From NCBI GenBank assembly GCA_028282885.1, contig JANQGX010000016.1, forward strand, positions 62,001 through 126,000: a stretch of 64,000 nt of DNA, given 5' to 3'. This document shows positions 19,132 through 28,598 of this stretch, piece by piece. The stretch is from SAR324 cluster bacterium (lineage in GTDB: Bacteria > SAR324 > XYD2-FULL-50-16). The translations under genes and the position numbers were made by a program. Within the stretch, counting starts at the first letter, position 1. Every line of letters begins with the position of its first letter. The notes under the pieces were generated by a model. That model did no database searches. It was not told the origin of the DNA and saw only the letters and a list, made by a program, of their open reading frames with translations.

Positions 19132-20163
19132 TCAGGTCAGGAGAGAAAAGGAGAGGCTCCCCCAATTGATGGCCTGAATGACATCGTTGGTAAGGGTTCG
19201 TATCGAATGGATCGAAAAAGTGAATTCAAAATCGGAGATAAAGAAGCTGATACTGATTATTCCGGCATGGATATAAGGTTTTCGATCCAGGTCATGCTCG
19301 TCGGACGAATCGAGGATCATTGAATAGGCAACACCGCTTAGATAAGTACCCAGGTTCAGTGACCATCCCATGGAACCATCCCGGGAGCCGAATGCAATTC
19401 GCCCGTTTCCGGTGGCTCCGCCCATTCCGCTATCAGGACCCAGTTCCAGCGGATAACCAACACCGTAACGCACCAGGGAACCTACCGAGCAGCCTGTCAT
19501 GAAATTTCCCACCTCAAATCCGAAGCTGTTTATCCAGTCCAATTGGGTACCGTTTTCAAACCGGGTTGACCAGCTCCTGATGGAACGGGAATAGCCAAAT
19601 CCCAGGATTGGCTGATTTTGCAACTGATGTTCCCAGCCCATCGGCTCTTCATTACCGATCAGTCGATGCAGGGATTTTTGCGCCCATTCGGCACCTGACA
19701 ACGGTCCCACCAGTCCAATCGAGAAATAGCTGCTGGACACGATTTGATCCCGCCACTCAAAGAGGGAGTAACGTGCGTGGAGATATCCGGCATAGGGAAT
19801 ATCGTTTGTTATTAACTCCTCTGTTCTGGTATTGGAAGGCGTATAAACGTCCTGTGCAATTCGATATCCAACCGCAATATGCTCAGATTCTTCGTTTACC
19901 AGTGAGAAAGCGGAAAAAAGATTGAAGATTCCGCATCCGCCGCCGGTATCAACTGATAAATCATCACACCCTTCAACCGGATCACTGATCCAGTTAACGC
20001 TGATACCATTGGTATAGTGCTCATCAGTCCCTGTCACAATATCGTTTTGCAGATCGATGGACCAGAGATCCGCACTTGCGGTCAGGGGGATAGCTGCAGC
20101 AATAACAAGGATAATCGGTATAAAAGCGATTGCCGATCTAATCCGGATTGAAGGGAGAAACAT
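19132..20163 (-). CDS. lpxR: LpxR-like lipid A 3'-O-deacylase (DUF2219)
   Basis: An outer-membrane beta-barrel of 343 residues with a signal peptide (about residues 1-31). The hallmark N-D-I-V-T-G-T-D-E-H-Y-T-N-G follows directly, matching the calcium-site and catalytic strand of LpxR (E-N-D...T-D...Y-T-N-G). Family members remove the 3'-acyloxyacyl group from lipid A in the outer membrane. Last gene of a five-gene minus-strand run with a barrel protein, LolA-like protein and MMPL exporter, so envelope remodelling is a consistent theme. Confidence 0.82.
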   Translation of the reverse strand: MFLPSIRIRSAIAFIPIILVIAAAIPLTASADLWSIDLQNDIVTGTDEHYTNGISVNWISDPVEGCDDLSVDTGGGCGIFNLFSAFSLVNEESEHIAVGYRIAQDVYTPSNTRTEELITNDIPYAGYLHARYSLFEWRDQIVSSSYFSIGLVGPLSGAEWAQKSLHRLIGNEEPMGWEHQLQNQPILGFGYSRSIRSWSTRFENGTQLDWINSFGFEVGNFMTGCSVGSLVRYGVGYPLELGPDSGMGGATGNGRIAFGSRDGSMGWSLNLGTYLSGVAYSMILDSSDEHDLDRKPYIHAGIISISFFISDFEFTFSIHSIRTLTNDVIQAINWGSLSFSLLT

Positions 20164-20229
20164 ATGCCATTATTTTAATGTAAGGTTCCATCCGCCCCCT
20201 CGAACAGAACTTTTAATCTTCCTGATTCA

Positions 20230-21681
20230 CTAAAATGAGTATTTAACCTCCGCCTGGACATCGGTAAAGGTATTATCCATGAAATCTGAATACATCGGAC
20301 TGAACAGGACTTCCAAGCCATCGGCGATCTTGTATTTCAAGGTTGCCCTGGCAACCGACTGCACGGATTCTCCATCTTCATCCCAATAACCAGCAGTCAT
20401 TAACACCAGGTTAAGAGCGTTTCCGGTGAGAAAGTCGGCATTGATATGACCGGAGATAAAATCTGTTCTTTCCCGAAGCTGGCCCATCAGAAAATTGGTT
20501 TGTTCAGACACCTCATCGTCTTTGAACTCTTCAATCAGGGTCTGACCCGCATAAATATTGATGGTCGAGCCCCCCACGGTAAATTCGGTGCCGACGGCAT
20601 ATTGACTCCAGTTGTTTTTGGTATAGGGGTCGTCACCATCGGTATCTTCGGTCAGGTACCAGGCATAGGAGAGCTTCCCCAGGAAACTTCCGAAATTAAA
20701 CTGAAGATCGAGACCGGGGCTTTTCACACGTCGGTAAACCTTGCCGTCACCGGATGCATTGAGATCCGGTGCGGTATCAAGTCCTTCAATATAGCTGATG
20801 CTTGCATCGAGACTTCCCACGGTCCCGGAAAGCCGGGTAGCCCATTTCCCGTTATTCGGTCTGTTCTCCGGATCTTCTTCTTCGCCTGTGAACAGATATT
20901 CTGAAAATTCCGGAGACTTATCCTGTTTGGAAACAGGGATATACATCACTTCAAACTGATGATCCCCCAGGTTTTGAACCATCAGAATTCCGGCTGCGGG
21001 AAGTTTACTATCCTCATATTCCGTGCTTTTATAAGATTGATCCCTGGCATTAAGCCGGTCGGTAGGGACTTCCATTCCTTCCATGTAACCCCAGGTAACC
21101 AGTTGGGAGCCGATCTTCCAGGTTCTGCTGCCTTCATAGATTTCCACAAAACTCTCCACCATACGAATATCGGTGTTGTCTTCTTCCTGCCTGGTCGCTG
21201 AGGAATCGTGTAGGGATTCTGCAAGGTTGTAGTTGACATTGAAGGCACTGAAGAGCCGGGCATGATCTCCCAGGTATCCTTCCAGTTTCAATTGCATGCG
21301 GGTTCCCACGTTGTTAAAACCGCTGATTTTCTGCTCTTCCGGAGCCGGCAACCCGAACATTGCCATGCTCTGGTATCTTTCCCAGAGCTCATCACTGTAG
21401 TGTTCCTCGTTCCAGTAGGTAAGGGTTTTCAGATAACCTCCGAAGGAGATCGATAGTCCGGAGGATTCATCGTCATCGTAGTCCTCCTCCTCTGCCATCT
21501 CCAGATCAAAATCACCATCTCCACCAAGATTTCCCGATTCCGGAGCGGCATCCTCTGTCAACAGCTCATCTGCCGGATCGGACAGACCGGCAAGGTCATC
21601 AAAATCATCTGCCCGAACCGGTTGAAAGGAGATACCGGTCAAAAACAGAACCGTCACAATCAAATAAAACGTCTTCTTCAT
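20230..21681 (-). CDS. DUF1302-like outer-membrane barrel protein
   Basis: A 483-residue exported protein: signal peptide to about residue 24, an acidic low-complexity stretch (residues 25-75, mostly D, E, G, L), then alternating hydrophobic strands and a terminal aromatic K-Y-S-F typical of an outer-membrane barrel. The central part, with W-K-I-G-S-Q-L-V-T-W-G and R-L-N-A-R-D, resembles DUF1302 proteins, which commonly neighbour MMPL exporters and LolA-like proteins. It may be the outer-membrane partner of the exporter. Assignment to DUF1302 is from memory of the family and moderate. Confidence 0.72.
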   Translation of the reverse strand: MKKTFYLIVTVLFLTGISFQPVRADDFDDLAGLSDPADELLTEDAAPESGNLGGDGDFDLEMAEEEDYDDDESSGLSISFGGYLKTLTYWNEEHYSDELWERYQSMAMFGLPAPEEQKISGFNNVGTRMQLKLEGYLGDHARLFSAFNVNYNLAESLHDSSATRQEEDNTDIRMVESFVEIYEGSRTWKIGSQLVTWGYMEGMEVPTDRLNARDQSYKSTEYEDSKLPAAGILMVQNLGDHQFEVMYIPVSKQDKSPEFSEYLFTGEEEDPENRPNNGKWATRLSGTVGSLDASISYIEGLDTAPDLNASGDGKVYRRVKSPGLDLQFNFGSFLGKLSYAWYLTEDTDGDDPYTKNNWSQYAVGTEFTVGGSTINIYAGQTLIEEFKDDEVSEQTNFLMGQLRERTDFISGHINADFLTGNALNLVLMTAGYWDEDGESVQSVARATLKYKIADGLEVLFSPMYSDFMDNTFTDVQAEVKYSF

Positions 21682-21755
21682 TTCAAATCTTCCAAAGGGT
21701 ATTGTTTTTAATTTATTCTGTTATGTGTATTCAATCCTTAATATTATCCGGCAAC

Positions 21756-21793
21756 TTCCGGATGTAACGTATACGTTGCTGTCACATCCGGAA
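21756..21793. promoter_or_regulatory. Compound palindrome between barrel and LolA-like genes
   Basis: A perfect 10-bp inverted repeat TTCCGGATGT / ACATCCGGAA (21756-21765, 21784-21793) encloses a perfect 12-bp palindrome AACGTATACGTT (21766-21777). It lies in the 178-bp gap upstream of the barrel gene. No T-run follows on the minus strand, so an operator or an mRNA processing hairpin is more likely than a terminator. Confidence 0.55.
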
Positions 21794-21859
21794 AATTACT
21801 GTTCGGAGAGGCTTTTGGCGCGTTAATATACACTCTCCTGTCTCCGGTTGTTCGTACGA

Positions 21860-22723
21860 TTACCACCATTTTCTCGTCAGGTAAGAGGTATTGAACATGG
21901 ACTCCTTGATATTCTTGGTTTTTTTCCCGACTTTGATGTTTTTGGTGATCATCACCGTTCGGGTCCCCTTAAGCAGGTTTTTCATCTCCATTCCCGTGGG
22001 AATGAAAACTTTTTTCCCGGCTTTGTTCTTTTTGACCGCAAACGAGAGCAAGGTAGCTCTTTTGAAGAGCTGACCATTGAGGTCATAGGAGTCTCCCCTG
22101 AAGATAAGACCGGTTTGAGGATGAACCCAGGCGATCATTTTGCTATAACCGTAGTCCTCCTTCTTTTTCTGTTCTTTGAACTCCGATTCGATCTTCTCCG
22201 TTTTGATTTTCTTGTCTTTAAAACCGATCTCTTCTGTTGCCAGCCAAACATAGTCAAAATCATTGATATCCCTGGAAGCCACATCACCATTGGAGAAGTC
22301 CGAACCCATAAATGAGGAGCTTTTATCCGAACCAATGATTCTTTTGGGTTTCCTCAAGCCTTTCAGGTACACCCATTGATCATCGTCCTGATCCCCCGGT
22401 TGCTCTATCATCAGGGCTGCATTTCCCTTGTCGTCCGCCGGGGCAAAGAAATAACTGATCGATCTGGACAACCTGTTTGCCGGATCATTGAAATTCCTGG
22501 TCAGCGAGGCGGCGCGGGATTTTTTGGTGAACACCAGTTTATCCTGGGCATCGTAGATCCTGAAAATGGCCTCGGAGGTCATTTTCTCGGTCTGGGGCAA
22601 TGCATCAATCTCCGTTGCGATTCTCAGCCCCTTTTCCTGCGGGGATTCAGCCAGAGCTGTAGCTCCCGGGATCAAGAGAGCAGAAATGAAAAATGCAGTC
22701 AGTTTCTTCCAATATTGTTTCAT
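21860..22723 (-). CDS. LolA-like outer membrane lipoprotein-sorting protein
   Basis: A 287-residue periplasmic protein with a signal peptide (K-K-L-T-A-F-F-I-S-A-L-L, cleavage after A-L-A near residue 25). The fold resembles the LolA-like family (PF17131 type), in which a half-barrel binds a lipid or lipoprotein acyl chain; Y-D-L-N-G, W-V-H-P-Q-T-G-L and D-F-D-Y-V-W-L are family-like blocks. These proteins are commonly encoded beside MMPL exporters and are thought to ferry lipid across the periplasm. Here it is directly downstream of one. Cargo is unknown. Confidence 0.8.
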   Translation of the reverse strand: MKQYWKKLTAFFISALLIPGATALAESPQEKGLRIATEIDALPQTEKMTSEAIFRIYDAQDKLVFTKKSRAASLTRNFNDPANRLSRSISYFFAPADDKGNAALMIEQPGDQDDDQWVYLKGLRKPKRIIGSDKSSSFMGSDFSNGDVASRDINDFDYVWLATEEIGFKDKKIKTEKIESEFKEQKKKEDYGYSKMIAWVHPQTGLIFRGDSYDLNGQLFKRATLLSFAVKKNKAGKKVFIPTGMEMKNLLKGTRTVMITKNIKVGKKTKNIKESMFNTSYLTRKWW

Positions 22724-22912
22724 GGTTTTCCTCGTTTTTTAAAGTTACACGTTTGAAATGTACGCTTTTCCCATATTTTATGTTGAGATCAGGGCTGCTG
22801 TTTTGAGTCTCGGGATTCGGCACAGCCGGCAAAAAAAAATGATTTTCGTTTACTCCGATTCATCTGAAATTTTAATACATTTATTGTGAAATTGGCCGTG
22901 ATCCGCCACCAA

Positions 22913-25900
22913 TCAATTTTGCAATGCCGGTTCCGATGCCAGATTCCTTTCACTGAACTTGCTTAGAAATTTCGGTTTGGTAACAAAGATAACAGCCGGT
23001 AGCAAAGTCAAGGCTGCCAGACTGCTATATGCCATGGTTCCTGCCATCAATACACCGAGTGCCATGGTTGCGCTCATATCGGAAAAGAGCATCACCAGGA
23101 AGCCTGCTGCCACCGAAACCGCATTGATGATGATCGCCTTTCCCACTGAACGAATGGTATTAAAATAGGCCCGGTCGAATTCATCCCCGGCTTTTAACTG
23201 GATTTTGAATCGCTCCAGAAAATGGATCGTGTAGTCCACACCAATCCCGATGGAGATAGAAGCCACCATCACAGTTGCCGTATCGATTTTCATTCCCAGG
23301 ATTATCATCATCCCGAAATTGGCCAGGATGGTGAATACCAGGGGAATCAGGGAATAGAGCCCGCCAACCCCGGATCTGAAGATAAAAAAGGTCACCGCAA
23401 ACACCAGGAGAATTGCCTGACCGATACTCGAGATCTGTGAATCCGCTACCGAATTTGCCAGTTCCATCACTACGGGGACCATACCGCCGACAGAATAGGA
23501 GGCGATATAGGGATCATCCTCCGCAAAGATCTCCCCAATAATCCTGTTCAGTTCGTCTATGTAAAGCTCGGAAAAAGAGGAGAGCGAGCTTTTGATCATC
23601 ACGGAGTATTGAAATTCTTTCAGATCGGGACTGATCATCTGGTTAAACGTATCCCGGTTAGAGTTTTGAGCCTGGTTTAATACCACGCCAATGATTCCCC
23701 GGTTGGTCAGGGTGGGATCGCCCAGGTTATCAAGTTCGGCATCCGGAATCTTTTTATAAGCGGGGTCTTCATCATGGTAGAAAACGCTGTAGGTTTTTCG
23801 AACCATGTCCACAGGTCCCATCACAAAGCCGGTGGGATCCACTAAATCTCCATCCAGATCAGCCTTGGGAGTTTGTAGTGAGATCATCTCGGCGCGCATC
23901 TCTTCCAGCTTATGCAAAACATAGGGCTGCTTGATATCCGCGGCAAACAGATCCTGGGTCTGATTCCAGGTTTTGATCATTTTCTGTCCTTTATCTGTCG
24001 ATTTGATATTTCTGACCAGCAGAACCATTTCCCCCGTTGATTCCCAATTCTCTTCCGACTCACCCAGCCTGCGATTGATATCCTTTAGACCCGCTACCTG
24101 ATCACCGGTGAATTCGGAGAAGACACCCGTTCCCTGTTCGTCGGATTCCTCATCCGCCTCAGCCAGATCTCCCAGACCACCCAAATCAACCTCATCATCA
24201 GAATCCGCACCGGCGTCCAGCAGGGCATCCATTCCTTCATCGTCGATATCCTCCTCCAACAACCCATCCCCTGTTCCCTCGATGACAAACTCCTCATTCA
24301 GAATATCATTCATCAGTGTTATGGAATGGAGGAGATCCTCTTCATTGTGAACAGGATCCTTTGACATCTTCAGAAGCTTTTTTTTGAAATCAGTAAGGAT
24401 ACCAATCTCTGCTCCCGCCTCTCTGTTAACCATTTCATCCCAGGCCTTGTCAAAAGCATTCATTCTCTCTTTCAGCTCACCTTGAATCCAGTTGTTATTG
24501 AGATTAACCGAATCCCTGAACTTGAACACCAACTTCACTTCCCCGGTACCGGTCAGGTTTTTGGCAATAAACCGATCGCTCTGTTTCACCGGATTGTCAT
24601 CCTTGAACTGTTCCACCATCCCGGCTTCAATAGCGATATCCTTCATAGCCACAGCGCAGACTGCCGAGATTGCCAAAAACAGGATCGTGACTTTCCGGGG
24701 TGAACTCTTTACCATGGAAGCCCAGCTAAACAAGGCAATATCCATTATTCCCGTCCTGCCCGACTCGTCTTTTTCAGGGTTCTGTTTCCGCTCGGAGGGA
24801 AGCTTCCAGAAGCAGAGCAGGGAGGGCGTCAAGGTCAGGGTTAAGAGCAATGCCACGCTGATCCCAAATGCCGAGAAAAGTGAAAAATCCCTGATCATGC
24901 TGATCTCGGAGGTGGAGAGGGAGATAAAACCGCTGATGGTTGTCACACCGGCCATAAAAACAGCAATTCCAACGCCCCGGATCGAGAGACGAAGCACCTT
25001 ACCGCGATCATCCGATTTTTTTGCATCTTCATTGTAGCGATTCAGAAAGTGGATTCCATAAGCGCTGCCTACTGCCAGCAAGACAATCGGAACAGTCGAT
25101 GTAGCTGTGGTGATCGCCGATCCGATTGCTGCCATCAGGCCATACGACCAGATAATTGAGAGCGTTACCGTGATCAATGGAATCACGACTCCCCGGATAC
25201 TCTTAAAACTGATTGCCAGCATCAGAATGATCACCAGCAAACCGATCGGGATCAGCACACCCATGTCATTGTTCACCGATCGGTTCATGACGGAGACCAG
25301 TACCGGCTCACCCGCAACATAGGTATTGACACCCTCTGCAGCATTTTGCTTCAACACCTCACGGATCTTGTCATATATCGTGAGCATGTCATAAATATTC
25401 TTGACATCAGGCAGTTGGAACTCAAGATTCTCCCTGCTCAATGGATCGATCTGTTCCAGGGTGAAATCGTAAAGCTTGGCTACAAACTGATCCCAGGTTG
25501 TCAGATCGGGAATGCCCACAAAGAAATCCTTTCCCTGGGTGATCTTGATAATCTCATCAAAGGTTTCACGATTCATCTCTCCTGAGAGCAACTCCGCGAG
25601 TTGTGGATTCGTCTCATATGCCGGGGAGAGTTGTTCATCCAGATACGCTTTTAAATTGTCGGCAACCCTCTGCGAGTGCTGTTCGATATAGACATTATCA
25701 TAAAGAACGCCGTCGATTTTCTGTTCGTAAACAGTAAAGGGAAAGGTCGATGTTTTGCCCTGGTATCGCCTCCTTAACAGATCCTGATCCAGTGCAGTAC
25801 CCAGTTCCAGGCTGGTATATCGCTGCTTGTAGTCCCATTTGTTAATCAGCGGAATCATGATGGTGGAAGCTTTACCGTCCCCGGACAGAATATTTCCCCT

Positions 25901-26485
25901 GAAAACACGATCATTCAGCACATGCTTTTCCAAAGCAGGGATGATTTTATTCAGATCCTCGTCGGATTCCGGAAGCCATTCCGCATTCTCTTTCGTAAAT
26001 CCAATCCCCATCTCCTTTTTCAGCTTCTTGATTACGCTCCCGGTAACCACCGCCCCGGTCTCCCTATCCAGAATCGCATCTTCCAAACCTGAAATGCTGG
26101 TAATATCATCCGTATCAATTCCAATCGGCAACTCAATTGCTTCCTTCTTTCCGATCAGCTTACTGTCAACAATTTTGACGGTTTTCAGCCTTTTGATTTC
26201 AAACACCATCTGCTCAATGGAGCGTAAAACCGCCGGATTCATTATGCCTTTATCCGGAGACCCAATTCCCACGAGCAGAGATTCGTTGTAACTAAAGTTC
26301 TTTTTGGAATAATCATTGGCTTTGATGCTGGCGAATCCGGTGGGAAGCATTTTTGATATGTCGGATTCCACATAGGCATGTCTGACAAACTGGTATGCAA
26401 AGAATGCCGTGATAACCGATACCATGAAAATAATTAACTTGGGAAAACGTGTGGAAAAGCGACTGAGGAAAAGCATAACTCTCAT
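22913..26485 (-). CDS. RND/MMPL-family exporter
   Basis: A 1190-residue inner-membrane transporter with two MMPL/RND repeats, each one large periplasmic domain plus a bundle of membrane helices, about 12 in all. The paired helix blocks V-L-I-P-I-G-L-L-V-I and S-I-G-I-G-V-D-Y-T-I-H-F are typical of hydrophobe exporters using proton flux. Between the halves (about residues 725-800) is an unusual acidic stretch of Asp, Glu, Gly and Leu. A start at the internal ATG (26476) would place GGAG at better spacing. Probably exports a lipid or hydrophobic compound with the LolA-like and barrel partners. Confidence 0.85.
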   Translation of the reverse strand: MRVMLFLSRFSTRFPKLIIFMVSVITAFFAYQFVRHAYVESDISKMLPTGFASIKANDYSKKNFSYNESLLVGIGSPDKGIMNPAVLRSIEQMVFEIKRLKTVKIVDSKLIGKKEAIELPIGIDTDDITSISGLEDAILDRETGAVVTGSVIKKLKKEMGIGFTKENAEWLPESDEDLNKIIPALEKHVLNDRVFRGNILSGDGKASTIMIPLINKWDYKQRYTSLELGTALDQDLLRRRYQGKTSTFPFTVYEQKIDGVLYDNVYIEQHSQRVADNLKAYLDEQLSPAYETNPQLAELLSGEMNRETFDEIIKITQGKDFFVGIPDLTTWDQFVAKLYDFTLEQIDPLSRENLEFQLPDVKNIYDMLTIYDKIREVLKQNAAEGVNTYVAGEPVLVSVMNRSVNNDMGVLIPIGLLVIILMLAISFKSIRGVVIPLITVTLSIIWSYGLMAAIGSAITTATSTVPIVLLAVGSAYGIHFLNRYNEDAKKSDDRGKVLRLSIRGVGIAVFMAGVTTISGFISLSTSEISMIRDFSLFSAFGISVALLLTLTLTPSLLCFWKLPSERKQNPEKDESGRTGIMDIALFSWASMVKSSPRKVTILFLAISAVCAVAMKDIAIEAGMVEQFKDDNPVKQSDRFIAKNLTGTGEVKLVFKFRDSVNLNNNWIQGELKERMNAFDKAWDEMVNREAGAEIGILTDFKKKLLKMSKDPVHNEEDLLHSITLMNDILNEEFVIEGTGDGLLEEDIDDEGMDALLDAGADSDDEVDLGGLGDLAEADEESDEQGTGVFSEFTGDQVAGLKDINRRLGESEENWESTGEMVLLVRNIKSTDKGQKMIKTWNQTQDLFAADIKQPYVLHKLEEMRAEMISLQTPKADLDGDLVDPTGFVMGPVDMVRKTYSVFYHDEDPAYKKIPDAELDNLGDPTLTNRGIIGVVLNQAQNSNRDTFNQMISPDLKEFQYSVMIKSSLSSFSELYIDELNRIIGEIFAEDDPYIASYSVGGMVPVVMELANSVADSQISSIGQAILLVFAVTFFIFRSGVGGLYSLIPLVFTILANFGMMIILGMKIDTATVMVASISIGIGVDYTIHFLERFKIQLKAGDEFDRAYFNTIRSVGKAIIINAVSVAAGFLVMLFSDMSATMALGVLMAGTMAYSSLAALTLLPAVIFVTKPKFLSKFSERNLASEPALQN

Positions 26486-26561
26486 CTCCGTTAAGAGGGT
26501 TTAATATTAAATTACAATTTCTAATACACCAGACGATTGATCCCCGGATGGCACACATGAC

Positions 26562-26840
26562 TTAAAGATCCAACTCACTCCAGACGTCGTGGATAACCGT
26601 TCCAAATGACTTCAACGACTCGGCCACCAAGTAACCCAGGTCGCTTTTCGTTTTTTTCGATCCGCTTTTTTTGCTGACCAGGGCAATCAGTATTTCCATA
26701 TAGAGTCGGTTGCGACGAAGTATCCAAATGTCCCATTTCCGCTGGATATCCCCTTGTTCGGTGATCTTCTTGAGAAAGCGTTTAATATCCGGTTCCGCAT
26801 CCTGCTCCAGATAACGCAGACTAATTAATTCCAGGTTCAT
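26562..26840 (-). CDS. Small hypothetical protein heading the exporter operon
   Basis: A soluble protein of about 92 residues, rich in Leu, Lys, Arg and Trp and probably all helical; I do not recognise it. The ATG at 26840 has GAGAG at good spacing, and the frame's 17-residue upstream extension is rejected. It lies 76 bp before the exporter and is the first gene after the sigma-54-type promoter, so it is likely the leader gene of the operon. No signal peptide is visible. Confidence 0.6.
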   Translation of the reverse strand: MNLELISLRYLEQDAEPDIKRFLKKITEQGDIQRKWDIWILRRNRLYMEILIALVSKKSGSKKTKSDLGYLVAESLKSFGTVIHDVWSELDL

Positions 26841-26918
26841 CTTACTCTCACGATTTGGATGGGAATCTTTATCCCAACCTTGAATGCACAAATAAAGTCA
26901 GACTTTGGATAAACTCAT

Positions 26919-26934
26919 TGCGCAGAACATGCCA
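26919..26934 (-). promoter_or_regulatory. Candidate sigma-54 promoter of the exporter operon
   Basis: The minus strand reads TGGCATGTTCTGCGCA: GG and GC separated by ten bases, close to the consensus TGGCAC-N5-TTGC. It lies about 80 bp before the leader gene start. Three activator-type boxes sit 53-113 bp upstream of it, the usual distance for enhancer-binding protein sites. Confidence 0.6.
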
Positions 26935-26986
26935 TGGGTTTTTAACTTATATTTCAATAAAATAGATTATTGAACTTGACAAAATA

Positions 26987-27047
26987 CGAAATATAGTTAA
27001 ATCTTGAAACTAAATTTGGTTATATTTGAATAATAACGATATTTAGT
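26987..27047. promoter_or_regulatory. Three AT-rich boxes between activator 2 and exporter operon
   Basis: Three 11-bp boxes CGAAATATAGT (26987-26997, plus), CCAAATTTAGT (27009-27019, minus) and CGATATTTAGT (27037-27047, plus). They match the boxes before activator 1 and sit between the divergent activator 2 gene and the sigma-54-type promoter, so they could serve both as enhancer and autoregulatory sites. Confidence 0.55.
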
Positions 27048-27065
27048 AAAATTTAAAAAATAAAA

Positions 27066-28598
27066 ATGACCATAAACAGGCAAAAATTCTTTTTTGATGC
27101 TGTCAGCCTTCTCTGCAGCAGCCTGGAGGTGAATGTTACTCTTGAAAAGTTTCATGTTTTTTTAAAACAGTTCATGCCGGTTGAAGTGACGGGTATCGCC
27201 ATTTACAAACCGGAATTGAGATGCGTGGTGAACCTGGTTGAGGTATCGGAGGATGGGGTTAACTGGCTGGAGGAGACGTTGCCGGTCGATGAAAAAACAG
27301 CGGCATTTGTTGAAGAGGAAAACCTGAATAAACCCCTTTTTGTTAATGACATTTCAAAACATGAATACCTCGGCCCTATGATGGATATTGCCCCTCCAAG
27401 GCATCACCAGCGATTCGGAGGTGATGCATCCTTTTTAGCTCTTCCCTTGTTGATCGACGAGAAGTGGATCGGGAACTACGCCATTGCTACAAGAGGACTT
27501 AATCAATATACCCGGGAACATGCTGACCTTTTGGAACCATTGCAGGAACCGGCAGCCCTCGTTTTAACCAATAGTTTACAATACCGGGAAATTCTGCGGC
27601 TCCAGGAATTACTGACGGATGAGAATCGTTTCCTTCAGAAGGAGTTACAGAATTTCAGCGGTTATATCGTCGGGCAGAATTATGGTCTGAAGCACGTCAT
27701 GGAGCTGGTAAAACAGACAGCATCCAAGGATAACCCAGTGATGCTGTCTGGTGAAACAGGAACCGGAAAGGAGGTAATCGCCAATGCTATTCACTATTCA
27801 TCACCTCGGCGCACCGGACCGTTTATCAAGGTGAACTGCGGGGCAATTCCCGAAAACCTGATCGACAGCGAACTGTTCGGACATGAGAAAGGAGCCTTTA
27901 CCGGTGCTTTTGAACAGAAACGAGGGCGATTCGAACGGGCCGACAAAGGGACTATCTTCCTGGACGAGATCGGGGAGCTGCCGATGGCGGCCCAGGTGAA
28001 ACTGTTGCGGGTGATTCAAACGCATGAGATTGAGCGGGTGGGGGGCTCCCGAACAATTCCCCTGGACATCAGGATTATCACGGCAACCAATCGGGATCTC
28101 ACGCAAATGGCGGCAGAAGGAGAATTCAGGGAAGATCTCTTATTCCGAATAAATGTTTTTCCTATCATCATTCCACCATTGCGCCAGCGGCAGATGGATA
28201 TCCCGGAACTGGTGGATTTTTTTATCGAACGTAAAACCAAGGAACTGAAGCTGCCCGAAATCCCCAAACTGGCGCCGGATACAATGAGACCGCTGATCGC
28301 TTATCATTGGCCTGGAAATGTCAGGGAACTTGAAAATGTGGTGGAACGTGCCCTGATCCGTTATAATGGAGGATTGCTGACACTGGATGACTTTCTCTCA
28401 CCCCGGCGTCAGCCGAAAGACGATTCACCCCCGGTTGACTCCGGTGAAGACCTCTCTTTTGATGCCATGGCACGGCAGCATATCCTGAGGATTCTGAAAA
28501 TGACTAACGGTCGCATCAGCGGCCCCAAAGGTGCAGCCAACCTTCTGGGATTGCACCACAATACCCTGCGTGGAAAAATGAAAAAACTGGGTATTTAA
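27066..28598 (+). CDS. Sigma-54-dependent activator, FhlA-like (copy 2)
   Basis: A second 510-residue GAF/AAA+/Fis activator, divergent from the exporter operon. It retains Walker A G-E-T-G-T-G-K-E, G-A-F-T-G-A, and the Walker B block, and its C-terminal helix-turn-helix S-G-P-K-G-A-A-N-L-L-G-L-H-H-N-T-L-R-G differs from copy 1 by only a few residues. The GAF domains differ more, suggesting different signals acting on the same DNA sites. Its stop overlaps the convergent transporter gene by 4 bp. It is the obvious regulator of the neighbouring operon. Confidence 0.9.
   Translation: MTINRQKFFFDAVSLLCSSLEVNVTLEKFHVFLKQFMPVEVTGIAIYKPELRCVVNLVEVSEDGVNWLEETLPVDEKTAAFVEEENLNKPLFVNDISKHEYLGPMMDIAPPRHHQRFGGDASFLALPLLIDEKWIGNYAIATRGLNQYTREHADLLEPLQEPAALVLTNSLQYREILRLQELLTDENRFLQKELQNFSGYIVGQNYGLKHVMELVKQTASKDNPVMLSGETGTGKEVIANAIHYSSPRRTGPFIKVNCGAIPENLIDSELFGHEKGAFTGAFEQKRGRFERADKGTIFLDEIGELPMAAQVKLLRVIQTHEIERVGGSRTIPLDIRIITATNRDLTQMAAEGEFREDLLFRINVFPIIIPPLRQRQMDIPELVDFFIERKTKELKLPEIPKLAPDTMRPLIAYHWPGNVRELENVVERALIRYNGGLLTLDDFLSPRRQPKDDSPPVDSGEDLSFDAMARQHILRILKMTNGRISGPKGAANLLGLHHNTLRGKMKKLGI

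Noticed and set aside
18952..19323. Plus-strand frame overlapping the lpxR-like gene
   Set aside because: It is antisense to a well-supported membrane protein gene and has no domain features.
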